Below are positions 34,552-46,170 of a DNA stretch of 64,000 bases, in pieces; the stretch's first letter is position 1, and the number at the start of each line of letters is the position of its first letter. The notes beneath the pieces are model-generated. The model was not told the DNA's origin, did not search any database, and worked only from the letters and a program-made list of their open reading frames with translations. A program made the position numbers and the translations under genes. Source of the stretch: Cannabis sativa. Its lineage: Eukaryota > Streptophyta > Magnoliopsida > Rosales > Cannabaceae. Where the stretch lies: positions 34,299,280-34,363,279 of the forward strand of contig NC_083605.1 in the NCBI RefSeq assembly GCF_029168945.1, in the 5' to 3' direction.

Positions 34552-35580
34552 AAAATTTTAAGTTGGAATGCACGGGGTTTGGGGAACCCGAGTGTGTTCA
34601 GGCATCTGAAGTTGTTTGTCAAGCAACACTTACCCCATGTATTGTTTCTTATGGAAACAAAACTTACTAATAACTCAGTTACTCGCTTTAGATAGATACT
34701 TAATTTTTTTCATGGCCTAGAAGTCCCTCGTGTTGGTTTAAAAGGTGGTTTGATGTTGTTATAGAAAGATGATATAGATATCAGTGTTCTTAGCTATGGT
34801 CCTGCCTATATTGACTGCTTCATGGTTGCTGATACTAGTACATCCTTCCATTTTTCGAGTTTTTATGGGGCACCAGAGGTTCATATCAGATTATATTCTT
34901 GGCTCCTCTTAAAACGCTTGGCAGATGTCTCCCCATCTCTACCTCGGTTAGCTATCGGGGATTTTATGAGATCTTATCCAATGACAATAAGTTAGGGGAC
35001 CTTTGCGGAATGAATCACAAATGTCAGCTTTTAGATCAACAGTTGATCATTGTTTTCTGCAATAACTACCTTTTGAGGGTGAACTTTCACATGGAATAAG
35101 AATAGAACGAGTGCACAGACAGTTAAGGAAAGATTAGATTGGTGTTTTGTCAATCAACAATGGCTGCAAGTTCTTAACACACCAGAAATTCATCACTTGG
35201 ACTATTATAACTCCGACCACCATGCTATTTCTGCCACCAATACCCCAGTTCCAAATTCAGCTTAGCATGAAAGAAGACAAACTGGATTTCGCTTTGAAAA
35301 GCTCTGGCTTTCTGACTCATAGAGCAAGGAAATAATTTCACACTATTGGGATATCTCTCCTATTGGTAACCTAATTTCTGATGTGCTTAATAGCTTGGAC
35401 AATTATGCAAAATCTCTACAAAAGTGCCATACACGGAAATATGATAAAATGAAGTCAACAATTTCAGATGCTCAATCAAAGGTAGAAGATCTCCATAACT
35501 CACTTCCTTGCACAACCAACCAAGCTGCTGCTATTAAACATTCAGAAGTAATTTTGGACAATCTTCTTCAACAGTAGGAA
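34549..35580 (+). pseudogene. LINE ORF2 endonuclease part
   Basis: ORF2 begins MKILSWNARGLGNP at 34549, the hallmark start of the APE-type endonuclease, which nicks target DNA. METKLTN follows with its metal-binding Glu. A TAG interrupts at about 34694 and more breaks follow. Weak pieces of the C-terminal endonuclease and linker extend to about 35577. The ORF1 end (TGA at 34550) overlaps this start by two bases. Confidence 0.8.
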
Positions 35581-37130
35581 ATTTATTGGAAGCAACGATC
35601 GAGAGTGGATTGGCTTCATTCAGGTGATTGAAACACAAAGTTTTTCCATGCCAAACCCTCTGCAAGATGTTCAAACAACAAAATAGAGTTCTTATGTACT
35701 GATACTGGTGAAAAAATGACTTCGAAAGCTGATTTAGCTGCCATTATTCACGATTATTTCACTCAGATTTTCATAGCCTCTTCCATTGATGAAGCAACTC
35801 TTAATTCTACAATCAATAACATTCCTACTACCGTTACTTCAGATATGAACATGATGCTCCTGCTGCCATTTTCTACATCTGAGGCTATGGGACCACATAA
35901 GAGCCTAGTTTTATCAATAGAATTGGGCTATCGTTGGGGATTTGGTCACTAGAGCTGTTTTGGGAGTTCTCAATGATGGTATTAATCTTACGGAGCTGAA
36001 TAGAACTATTATCACTCTAATTCCAAAAATTAAGGAACTAAAACAAATTAGTGATTACTGTCCAATAAGCCTTAGTAATGTGATCTCGAAGCCTATTTCT
36101 AAAGTGTTAGTTTCAAGGTTTAAGCATGTGTTGCATGCTGTCATTTTAGAGACGCAAAGTGCTTTCCTTTCAAATCGTCTCATTCAAGATTACATTTTGG
36201 TAGCTTTTGAGTTGGTCAATGGGATTAAATCAAGAGTTAATGGTCGGAACGGGAATGCTGCGATGAAATTAAATATGAGCAAGGCTTTTGATCCGGTTGA
36301 ATGGCATTTTCTAGAAGCACTAATGAGGAAAATGGGATTTGATGAACATTGGATTTCTCTTGTCATGGGTTGCCTAACCACTACCAGCTTCACTTTTCAG
36401 TTGAATGGGGAATTATCTGGTTCTCTACTTCCAACTATGGGTCTTCGACAAGGTTGTCCTCTCTCTCTGTAATTGTTTCTCATATGTTCAGAAGGGTTAT
36501 CGAGGCTGCTTTAAAACGAAGAGAGAATAGGTTTATTACACGGCTTCTCTCTCACCTGTCATGCCCCTCCAACCTCGCATCCACTCTTTGGGGATGACAG
36601 TTTGCTTTTCTATCGTGTAAACGAGTCCTCTTATCTCGTAATAAAAAAGGTGTTAGATATTTATCATCGAGCTTTGGAACAAGTTCTTAATCAAAATAAA
36701 TGTGTAATGTCTTTTTCTCCTACCACTACTTTGGCGGCACAAATTTTCTTTCATAGACATCTTTTGATGCCAATTATCGAGTGCCATGAGAAGTATTTGG
36801 GTTTACCTTCATACACTGGTAGAAATAAAAAGTAGCTTTTAGTGGTTTAAAAGAGAAGATTTGGCGATTAATGAACAATTGGAATGAGAAAAAATTTTCA
36901 GCAGGTGGAAAGGAAGTGCTCTTAAAAGCAGTGGTGCAATCCATCCCAATCTATGTTATGTGCTATCTTCGGCTGCCAGTCACCTTTTGCAAGCAACTTA
37001 AATCATTAATGGCCAATTTTTGGTGGGGTTCAAATGTTAAGGGTTCCAAAAATACATTAGAAAAATTGAAATTTGCTTTGTAAAACAAAAGAAAGTGGCG
37101 GTATGGGATTCCGCTCTTTTGAGCATTTTA
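35581..37130 (+). pseudogene. LINE ORF2 reverse transcriptase part
   Basis: Open pieces at 35942-36472 and onward show ITLIPKIKELKQISDYCPISLSNV, SAFLSNRLIQDYILVAFE, MKLNMSKAFDPVEWHFL and GLRQGCPLSL. The catalytic box, normally FADD, reads LGDDSLLF near 36588, out of phase with the preceding piece. Then HEKYLGLPSYTGRNKK, KEVLLKAVVQSIPIYVM and MANFWWGSN. Many stops; no activity possible. Confidence 0.88.
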
Positions 37131-38622
37131 ACCAAGCTTTACTAGCTAAGAAAGCTTGGCGAATTTTGCAAACGCCCAACTCTTTACTTAGCAGGTTGCT
37201 GAAAGCTCGTCATTTTTTCGACAAATAGCTTCCTTGATGCCCAACTAGGACACACTCCTTCTTTGACTTGGCAAGGATTATTATGGGCTCGAGATTTATT
37301 ACAGCTTAGTTTTCGCTGGAAGGTTGGTGAAGGTAGATGAATTAGGTGTGGGTTTGATCCTTGGATTCCTGGCTGCAATTCCTTTCACCCAATTCTTTAT
37401 AAAAGTCCTGCTGATGGTAGTGTGGCATGCTTAATTACAGATGAATGTCAGTGGAACTTGGAACTACTAAATCAATTTTCTCCTTTGGATGTGGAACGAA
37501 TTATGACCCTGCCTTTGAGTTCTTTCCCAAGTGATGATTCACTAATTTGGCATTATGATGAATCTAGGGTATAAATAGTCAAAATAGGATACCACTTGGC
37601 TGCTTCTCTTGATGAAATGGTTCACCCTTTGCCCTCATCTTCATCAGACACACGGTGGCCACTTCTGTGGTCTTTAAAACTTCCTCCAAAGGTAAAAATT
37701 TTTAACTGGTGTGTTGTTCATGATGCCCTCCTTCTAGCGACAAATCTAGTTCAGAGGAAAGTTATAAATGACTCAACTTGTTCTATTTGTAAACGAGCTT
37801 GGGAATCGCTGGGTCATGCTATGTTCAAATGTAAATATGCACAGACTGTTTGACGATCAAACGGAAAGGTTTTTGATTGGTCCCATGCTAATTCCATGAA
37901 ACAAGGTAATTATCTTCTGCACTTATCTAACATTTATGACAGACCAGTCTTCGAACTGATTATTTGCACACTGTGATTTATTTGGTCTGAACGCAATACT
38001 GTTGTTCATGGTGGAAATGCAAGAACAACCTCAGTTCTTGCTGCTGCTAATTACCTGTATAACTATCGCCAAGTGCAGCAAACGTATAACATAGCTAATT
38101 AAGTTTCTGGTACTCAGTCAATTGTTTCTCTGATTATATGGTACCCTCTTGCATTAGATGAGTTGAAACTCAATTTCAATGCTGCTGTTGATAGTAGCAG
38201 AATTAAAATAGGTGTTGGCACCCTTGTTCGTAATGCCCATGGTGATGTGCTAGCTGCCATGTAGAAGCCTATTGCCGGTAATTTTAAATCTCATGAAATG
38301 GAAGCTACAACGATATTTCATAGTTTAAATTGGGTTCATCCAATTAGAGTTACCGATTTCTATAGTGGAAACTGACGCTCTAGTGGTCTCCAATGCTTTA
38401 ACGAAATATTTTTCTGCTATCTCTATCTTTAAAGATTTAATTGTTGATGTTTCTAGTCTTTTGTCCTTTCTCCCTAGAGTGGCTATTGTGCATGTCAAAC
38501 GGAATGAAAATTTTGCTGCTCATGTTTTGGCTAAGTATGCTTTAGGGTTAGAAGAAGCTAGTTGTTGGTCGGAGAATTTTCCTCCCCAATTATACTATAT
38601 TATTGTAAATGAACTCTTTTAA
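37131..38622 (+). pseudogene. LINE ORF2 C-terminal part (zf-RVT and RNase H)
   Basis: 37596-37853 reads WSLKLPPKVKIFNWCVVHDALLLATNL and CSICKRAWESLGHAMFKC, the zf-RVT module. An RNase H-like part follows: LKLNFNAAVDSSRIKIGVGTLVRNAHGD, a stop, [22 protein letters not shown] and [16 protein letters not shown], ending with the TAA at 38620-38622. An A-run ends the element about 25 bp later. Confidence 0.85.
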
Positions 38623-38659
38623 TTTATGATAATGGGTATTTTCTCTAAAAAAAAAAATA

Positions 38660-38670
38660 AATTATTGTCA
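38660..38670. repeat. LINE target duplication AATTATTGTCA, right copy
   Basis: Matches 32824-32834 exactly and follows the A-run. Confidence 0.75.
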
Positions 38671-38932
38671 CATATTTTTTTTTTAGAATGGGCATTTATA
38701 GCAAAGATACTCAATGTTTAAAGTTTGTAGCATTTTACTAATCAAATTTTATTTTTGACTGAAAAATACTCAAAGTTACTCAAATGTAGCATTTGAATAT
38801 CCAAATTATTTTTGTAACGAAAATATACCTCACATTGTTAAAAATGTTGCACTTTTACTAGTCCAATAAACAATATATTTATATATATATAAAATATACA
38901 ATAACCTAAAAAGTGTGTGCAAGGGTTTCTAG
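38671..38932. other. AT-rich DNA with MITE-like words
   Basis: Repeated TGTAGCATTT and AATACTCAAAGTT words on both strands (38690-38870) suggest an old MITE similar in style to 20545 and 23966. No clean ends. Confidence 0.35.
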
Positions 38933-39369
38933 TGTTGGATTATTTTTAATAATTTAATATGTGGGCTTATAAATTAAGATAATTTATTTGAACTAATATT
39001 TTAAATTAAGTTAAACAAGTGATCTAAATAAATGAGTCCAATAAATATCTTATTTGGTATGAACTTTGTTATGTGTAATACTCAATAGTAAACCTGATTA
39101 GGATTGATGTAACTCTAATTAGTTTGCTATATAAAAAATATAAGGGTTTGGTCCCCAAGACTAATCTCAACCACTCTTTGTTCCCATCAATTGAGTGAGA
39201 ACCTACAGAGAGAAGATTAGTCTGTAGAAAGTGATATACTCACAATCTAATCTCGTATCCAATATCTTGGAATTAGGTATGTCTTCCATCTTATTAATTT
39301 TATAGAGTAATGTTAATAATTTGAGATGAGTTTAAGATCCATATGTATTTCTAGATTTAATTTCTATCA
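38933..39369 (+). mobile_element. Copia-type LTR (437 bp)
   Basis: Starts TGTTGGATTATTTTTAATAA and ends ATTTCTATCA, followed two bases later by a primer-site match. TATA-like CTATATAAAAAATA at 39129. No second LTR copy and no coding region follow, so this is the 5' remnant of an element whose inside was lost. Confidence 0.75.
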
Positions 39370-39370
39370 A

Positions 39371-39385
39371 GTGGTATCATGAGCC
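39371..39385 (+). promoter_or_regulatory. Primer binding site of the 38933 LTR element
   Basis: GTGGTATCATGAGCC resembles TGGTATCAGAGCC with an extra base; initiator tRNA-Met type. Confidence 0.7.
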
Positions 39386-39785
39386 TTGCTTATGTTAGAT
39401 TATTAAAGTTAATCATATTGATTGTGATTATAAAAATTAGATCAACATTTGAATTTGTATTAATTTAAAATTTTGATTCATATGTGTAATTTATTAATCA
39501 TGATTATTTGATCGTTGTTGAATTAATAAAGTTTATTATATATATTTCAGTAATTTTTTATATTTATATATACGAATAGACTAATATAGTATGAACTGAT
39601 ATATGTATGCATATACGGGACGAAATCAATACTCTTATTTAGTTTCGCAAAATCTTGTTCATTTTGTAGCTATAGTTTTATTACATATGCATATTTATTT
39701 ATATGCTTTTCTGACAGTTTTATGGTTTGAGATAAATGATATTTATATATGATATTGCTTTCTTTAGTTTTGGTACTATATTTTG
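39386..39785. other. AT-rich leader of the truncated copia
   Basis: No frame is supported. Probably the 5' untranslated internal region of the preceding LTR element, cut at about 39786 where a minus-strand gypsy fragment starts. Confidence 0.45.
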
Positions 39786-41668
39786 TTCCTGAATTAGTCA
39801 ATTCTCTCAATGGCAAAGAGATCTTAGAAAATTCCTCTACGAAACGACGATAATATTCAGCTAAATCAATAAAGCTTCTAACCTCAGAAGTTGTCTTTGG
39901 TCTCGGCCAACCTCCAATGACATCTTTCCAAGATCGACTATAATACTATTCTCACAGAAAATATGACCTAGGATGGACACTTGGGATACCTAGAACTTGC
40001 ACTTCTTAAACTTAGCATAAAGTTTGTTTTCTCTAATTCGTTATAAGACCATTTGGAGATGTTGCTCATGTTCTGCTTTTGACTGAGAGTATACAAGGAG
40101 GTCATTAATAAACACTATGACACAATTATCAAGGAAACCATTGAACACTCTATTAATAAGATCCATAAAGTTTGCTAGAGTATTAGTCAATCCAAATGAC
40201 ATACTAGAAACTCATAATGTTCTTATCTCGTACAAAATGCAGTCTTCGAAATGTATTCCTCTCAGATTCTCAACTAATGGTAACTTGAGCGAAGATCGAT
40301 CTTTAAGAGGACTATCTTCCCTTTAAGCTGATCAAACAAATAATCAATTCTTGGCAATGGATACTTGTTCTTCACCGTAAGCTTGTTCAACTCTTGGTAA
40401 TTGATACACATCCGAAGGGATCCATCCTTCTTCTTGACAAACAATACCGAAGCTTCCCAGGGTGATCCACTGGGTCGAGTAAACTCAATGTCTAGCATCT
40501 CCTGAAGTTGAACTTTCAATTCCTTAAGTTCAGATGGAGCCATCTTGTATGGTGCTTTAGAAACAGGCTCTGCTCCCGATATTAGATCAATAATAAAATC
40601 TATTTCCCATTACGGTGGTAAACCAGGTAATTCCTCAAAAAACACATCTAGAAACTCTTTGACCGCTTTCACATTTTCAAGCCTAACTATTTTGAGTCTA
40701 CTAGTATCGATCACTACCGCCAAATAACCTATACACCCATCATATAATAACTCTCTAGCTCCAAACACCAATATGATGGGAATTCAGGAACCTTGAACTG
40801 CTCCCATAAATACAAATGGTTCCTTACTTATCGGTTGAAAAGTCACCATCTTTCTCATGTAGTCAATACTAGTTGCATTATTGGATAAGAAGTCCATCCC
40901 CAAAATTATATCAAAGTTTGCTAGAAATAACTCGATAAGATTAGTACTTAACTCCCTACCATCCATTGTGATTGGTATAGCTCTAATCCACCTTCTAGAG
41001 ATAACTATCTCCCCACTAGGTAAAGGATTCCAAATCCTAAATCATAATTATAACAGGGCCTATCCAGTTTATCAATTACTCTTGACACCACGTAAGAGTG
41101 TGTAGCCTCAGAGTCAAATAATACAGTATAATAGGAGTTGTTTATAAAAAGCTAACCTGTAATAACTAATGGAATTGCCTCAACATCTGCATGTGTGATG
41201 GTAAATATCTGAGTAGGAGTGGATATGAACTCCTCCTTTGGCTCTTCCCTCCTCAACTGAGAGCAGTCCCTCTTAAAGTATCTCATCTGACCACACTAGA
41301 AGCAGGAATTCTTGTTACATTCTCCTATGTGATATTTCTTACAACGAGGACATTTCGAGTACATAAATTCACCCTGACGACCACCACTCCGACCTTGGTT
41401 CCCGCAGAACATCTTCTTTTGTCTAGAACTGCTCGGTGTGAAAGGAGTCTTCCTCTTTAAATCAAAAACTAAATCTCTACTACTTCTACCTAAACGAAAA
41501 GGAGGAGGAGCAGCGACTCCACTAGAACCCTAAGTCCCTCAAGGCTCATGCAAAAATTGTATTGCACTTTTTGCTCGGAGAGCCTTCTGTACTATTAGTG
41601 CATATGTGGTAGCATCATTGGTCATAATTTTTATACCATGATAGATCTTGGCATTAGGACGACCTAAT
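39786..41668 (-). pseudogene. Decayed gypsy fragment: gag end, protease, RT N-half
   Basis: On the minus strand the order is a gag end with knuckle-like CPRCKKYHIGEC...CF*CGQMRYF (about 41390-41250), protease LFDSEATHSYV (near 41110), and DIILGMDFLSNNATSIDY (40966-40784). The RT start follows: [45 protein letters not shown] (40543-40274). Then come RT pieces with VIVFINDLLVYSQS, where the catalytic DD reads ND. The parallel with the element at 46170-50788 is close, so they are the same clade. Many stops; it ends in the RT at about 39786. Confidence 0.85.
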
Positions 41669-42850
41669 TTGATTTCTGTTGAGAATTTAGTTGAAGTTTC
41701 TTGATGAAAAATGTTCATTATGATGTTTTAGGTACCCTAAAAAATTTGGTAAGTTTTTGCTTAGAATTGAATGAGTTATGCAAGTTTTAAAATTGGGCAG
41801 TGGAGTTTTGGACCGTATAATTTAGGTATAATTTGGGGGTCTATTTTTAAAACAAACTGTCTGTTTTGAGACTTTTCTCAAGACCCCAATCGAGTGTTTT
41901 TTCGATACTTAGGGTATTTCCATGCTATGTATAGACAGGGAAACTTTTAGTTTTGAGTTTAAGTCCTCGAAAGTGTTAGGGTAACACTTATTGATTTTTA
42001 TAGAATTGTGACTTAGGGCCTCCGATTACCAGTAACTATTTCCATTCAGGTTGATCGACACTCTTGAAATTAAAATTGAGGTCAGACTAGTATAACACGC
42101 ATACATATGTACATGTTTATTTTGCCATATGTATGACATATAAGTTAGAATGATAGTTGGTATATATATGATGGCATCTTGATACCGTAAATATATGTGT
42201 TTGAAAATTTGGAAAGTATGGACGAATGCTACCAACACTAGTATGCCAATGACTGAGTGCATGTGGTATTATGGTTGGTTATACTTTTGAATGTATGAAC
42301 TAGTGCTACCAACACTAGTATGCCAGAGTACAGAGTGCATGTGGTATTATGGCTAGTTATACTTATAATATGAATTGATGATCAATTTTACTACGGTCAA
42401 GAACGTTCGAGACACACTTATACGTGTTTAAAATGGTTTATGACTTATTGATAGGTATATGGGCCCTTAGCCGCAGGTCAGTTATATATTATGTTTTATT
42501 CTTTCTTTTTTCTGATCGACTCACAAATGTTATGTTTTGTATAGGTAAAGGAAAATCTGTTGTTGAACGAAAGTGAGTTTGGAGCTAGATAATGAGTGTA
42601 CATATCAAGACAGTTGAACTTGGAGTGTTGGATCTTTGGGACAGCTAAGACTCATAATTTTGTAGTCACTATGCGACATCTTTTGATTATGTATAGTTAA
42701 AAAATATAGATACGATATCCCAAAATTTATAAATGTAGAGCAATTTATGTTTTAAATTAAATCACGTTTTTATTAAAATCTTTGATTAGCAAAGGTTTCA
42801 CAATGATTGAGAAAAGTACTGTAGCATGCCTAAGTTACTAGGGTGTTACA
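41669..42850 (+). mobile_element. 5' LTR of an old plus-strand gypsy
   Basis: The end TACTAGGGTGTTACA is followed by a primer site. From about 42015 on, the sequence is repeated, diverged, in the 3' LTR pieces at 43858-44119 and 53107-53611: shared words are TTCAGGTTGATCGACAC, GACTAGTATAA, and TTGGAGTGTTGGATCTTTGGG. The start is uncertain; it abuts the opposite-strand gypsy fragment near 41669. A 77-bp tandem duplication lies inside at 42216-42369, with GCTACCAACACTAGTATGCC in both copies. Confidence 0.7.
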
Positions 42851-42854
42851 ATTT

Positions 42855-42866
42855 TGGTATCCAAGC
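42855..42866 (+). promoter_or_regulatory. Decayed primer binding site of the old plus-strand gypsy
   Basis: TGGTATCCAAGC differs at two or three bases from the TGGTATCAGAGC seen in the gypsy at 51058-51069. Confidence 0.7.
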
Positions 42867-43113
42867 TGCCAAGTTATCTACTGAAGACTGTCAAGATATG
42901 TACAATCATGATCAGAGATAAGCTTGACTCATTGTTCAGTAAGCTTTTACACATTTTAGTAGCTTATTATAATTAGAAAAGTATGATAGAAACATGTTAG
43001 TGATATATTGATTAACTATGTGTGTGTTTGAGATCCCATGTATGTGGTCCAAAGGTTATTATGTTGATCATTTTCTGATTAAATTGTCTTATGGGTTTTC
43101 ATGCTAGTATCAT

Positions 43114-43857
43114 ATGGATACCCAGCATAATGTACGAAGTCGTGGTAATGTGGTCAGAATCGGTGGCGGTTAAGGCCACAAGGATCCCCCTCATCTCCAA
43201 GGCCAAGGTAGAGGCCGTGGATGGGCTCGTGGTGTGGATCATGTTAATCCACCACAAGCTCCACAAGAGTGGGAGAAAAGGCTTACTGAGTTGCACACAA
43301 GAATACAACAACAAGATAAGGTGATTGTTAGGCTAAGGCAACAAGGCCCTCATGTTTCTCCTCTTCCTCAAATTGATATTACTCCAGTACCAATGTTGCC
43401 AGCAAAATATCTTGTAGCTTGTAACAGGTTAGTACCACTGTAAGAGAAGTTTTGGAAATAGAGACCTCTGGTCTTTCTAGGAGACCTGATGTATGAAAGT
43501 TAAGTAATGGTTAACCATTATGAACCAGATACTGAATTTTATCGGAGTAAGTGGTGATGACAGAGTGGCCTGTGCCATATTTCAGTTCCACGAAGATGAC
43601 CTAGTATGCTGGGAGTTAATATCGCTGACACTGGATGTCGCTTGTATGACCTGGGATGAATTCTAGGATCTATTTAACTCCAAGTATTATAATAAGATTG
43701 TCTTTAGTGCAAAATGGAAGGAGTTTACACAATTGGTTCAAGAAGAATCAATGTCAGTGACGGAGTATACGACCAAGTTTGAGCGACTGGCCAAATTAGC
43801 CTCAGGTATACTACCTACAGATTACACTAAGAAGGAAAAGTACTTGGGTTGGCTAGG
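43114..43857 (+). pseudogene. Gypsy gag fragment (plus strand), decayed
   Basis: It starts MDTQHNVRSRGN, has a stop, then the Gly/Arg-rich part and VNPPQAPQEWEKRLTELHTRIQQQDK and VRLRQQGP. Further stops follow, then the Retrotrans_gag part with FQFHEDDLVCWELISLTLD and EGVYDQV-like pieces, up to KKEKYLGWLGA. It parallels the gag of the element at 50788-49790 throughout. At about 43857 it jumps directly into LTR sequence, so all of pol has been deleted. Confidence 0.82.
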
Positions 43858-44119
43858 GGCCTGTAAACCATCGAGCAACAATTTTCACTCAGGTTGACTG
43901 ACACGCCTAAATTTAGAATTAAGGTAAGATTAGTATAATAATATCATATGTGATTACATGTTTAGTGTGCATATTTATGAATTCCTGTTAGTAAATATAT
44001 TAGTAATGGCAGTAATAGTGTACATAGAGTTACACTGGATATCGAAGGATATATGTTTGGAATAAGTACTGATTGATGCTGTCATATTGGTACGCTTAGA
44101 GTACCGACTATAGGCTAAT
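43858..44119 (+). mobile_element. 3' LTR of the old plus-strand gypsy, first piece
   Basis: Homologous to 42015-42240 of its 5' LTR (TCAGGTTGACTGACACGCC, ATTAGTATAATAAT). The second piece is 53107-53611. The two are separated by the inserted minus-strand gypsy. Confidence 0.75.
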
Positions 44120-46156
44120 TGTAACGCCCTAATGCTAAGGCACGCTACAGTGCTTTTTCAATTATTTTGTGCAATCTTTGCTAATCAAAGAAGTTTCTCG
44201 AAAATCGTGTCAAATTAAAACTTTCGCACTAAATATTAAACTTTGTAATATAATAAAATATTTACAAATTCCGGGATCCCGTTTTCAAACTTTGTAAAAT
44301 TTACTTTTCAAAATATACATTCCAAAATACACAAATTTACTGGTCACACAGCGACTTTCAAAATACAACTTCCAGATGTCCCGAGACCGAACACTCCAGG
44401 TCGTGCTGCTTGACATGTATAATCTCACCCGAGCTCAGATTCACTCCTGTTCAACCTTAGCCTTTCCTTTACCTACACATGGAAGCAGAAACTGTGAGTC
44501 AACAGACTCAGTAAGAAATGCATATAACATATCATATAATTTCCGACCTGTAAATAGGCGCCCATACACCTATTTACAGAGCTTAACAGATGAGTATGAA
44601 CGTTCAACACTAGGATACAACCACTATACCACATACACATCGTACCTCACTGTACGAGTGTTGGTAGGATTTACCCCGAACACTGAGTAACAGTGAGTGA
44701 TGTACCACACACCTTAGCATTTTCCCGTTCCCGTGTTGGTATCACTGTATCGTACTCACAATGACAATAACCACTATACCAATGCACTCTGTAACTTATT
44801 CGTACAAGTGTTGGTAGTGCATAACATAATTTAAGCATGCATATACAAACACATATACACAGTTCTTACCTGTTTTCCGAATTCAAGTGTGTTGGCTGAC
44901 CTGAACGGAATTCTCGTGCTAGATGGATGCCCTAATCACATATTGAAACCGGGTAAGTCACACGATTAAAACCCTAATCTCGGGAAATCCAAAACCAAAA
45001 CCCTAGGTTCTGCTATGCTCTTAAAGGGTTATTCTAACTCTGGAAATGGGGAAACACCCAACCGAGGCATCGAAATGGCAAAAATTGAGAAAATGAAAGG
45101 CCCGGGGAACCCTGCCAAAACCGGCTAGCCGGTTTTTGTGGCACTGCAAACCGGCTAGCCGGTTTGCACCAGTTTCCCCATAGCATTTCATTTGTTGCTC
45201 AATCTTCCACCAATTGCCATGAAACCTTCCAGAGCACCTATTCAATGCATAAACAATAAAACCCAACCAGTATTTCACAGAATAAATCATCAATACTCAA
45301 GTTGCCATTAAAGCTCAAAGCTTGAGTTTCAAAACTCAAGCTTGCTTAAAACTAACATCAAGCATCAAAACCAGCTGCTAGGGACTTAAATTAACTCAAA
45401 CTAACCCTAGAAATTGAACCCTAAGCACATGAAAACCTAACAGCCACTAAACCTAGAAATCTCATATTCAACCTTCCATAAAATTCAAGAACTAGAGAGG
45501 GATAAGACTAGGGCTTACCTTAGCTTCAAGACCCTTGAATCTCTACTGAATTCCCAGCAAAAGAAGCAAACAATCCCCTGATTTCTCCTTGGTTTGGTGC
45601 AGCTCGAAGGGAAAGAGAGAAAGAGAAGGAATTCTCCAATTTTGGCTTTTCCTTTTTTTTTTTTAATTAAGTAAATGGTTTACTTAACTTATTTTGGCTG
45701 AATAAAGGAATGCTAGGTGTCACAAAGCTAGGGCAGCCACCAATTCTACCATTAAACCAAAAGACGAAAATGCCCTTTAACCCAAAACTAAGGTTTTTCA
45801 AAAGCTAGGGGTAAAATGGTCAAATTCCATAACCCCGCACAACCCCGATAATTTATTTTCTCTAAAATATTTCCCACTATGAAATAAGTTTCTAAACTTA
45901 CCCATGTGATCAATCTAGCCATCCATCACATTTTCCGTTGTCGCCGAGCAAAAATTACAAAAATAACATATTACACATATAAGCTAAATAATACCCCTAG
46001 AGTTTAATAAAATCTCCGGAATTGAGAAATTATAACTCTAATATTTATTTCTAAATATTAGGGTCCACCATTAAATAAATTCACAAATAATAATAAAATA
46101 ATAAAAATTAGTGCTAATTGCCCTTACTAATCCAAATTACTAGAGTGGTCATTACA
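44120..46156 (-). mobile_element. 3' LTR of the minus-strand gypsy (2,037 bp)
   Basis: Plus-strand reading TGTAACGCCC to GGTCATTACA. It contains two perfect palindromes centred on GGCTAGCC at 45117-45136 (20 bp) and 45145-45168 (24 bp). Confidence 0.95.
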
Positions 46157-46170
46157 ATTATCCCCCCGTT
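46157..46170 (-). promoter_or_regulatory. Polypurine tract of the minus-strand gypsy
   Basis: Minus-strand AACGGGGGGATAAT next to the 3' LTR and just behind the pol stop. Confidence 0.85.

Larger units (their letters stand above)
32835..38659 (+). mobile_element. Full-length, decayed L1-like LINE (about 5.8 kb)
   Basis: Order on the plus strand: 5' leader, ORF1 (DUF4283 and CCHC), ORF2 with endonuclease, reverse transcriptase, zf-RVT and RNase H, then an A-run at 38647-38657 and the second duplication copy. The lengths and domain order are those of plant L1-type LINEs with an RNase H. All frames have several stops and shifts, so it is long dead. Confidence 0.88.

Noticed and set aside
44376..44690. 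Similar plus-strand frames at 44376-44690 and 51328-51609
   Set aside because: They lie in the two LTR copies and differ in length; chance open frames in LTR sequence.
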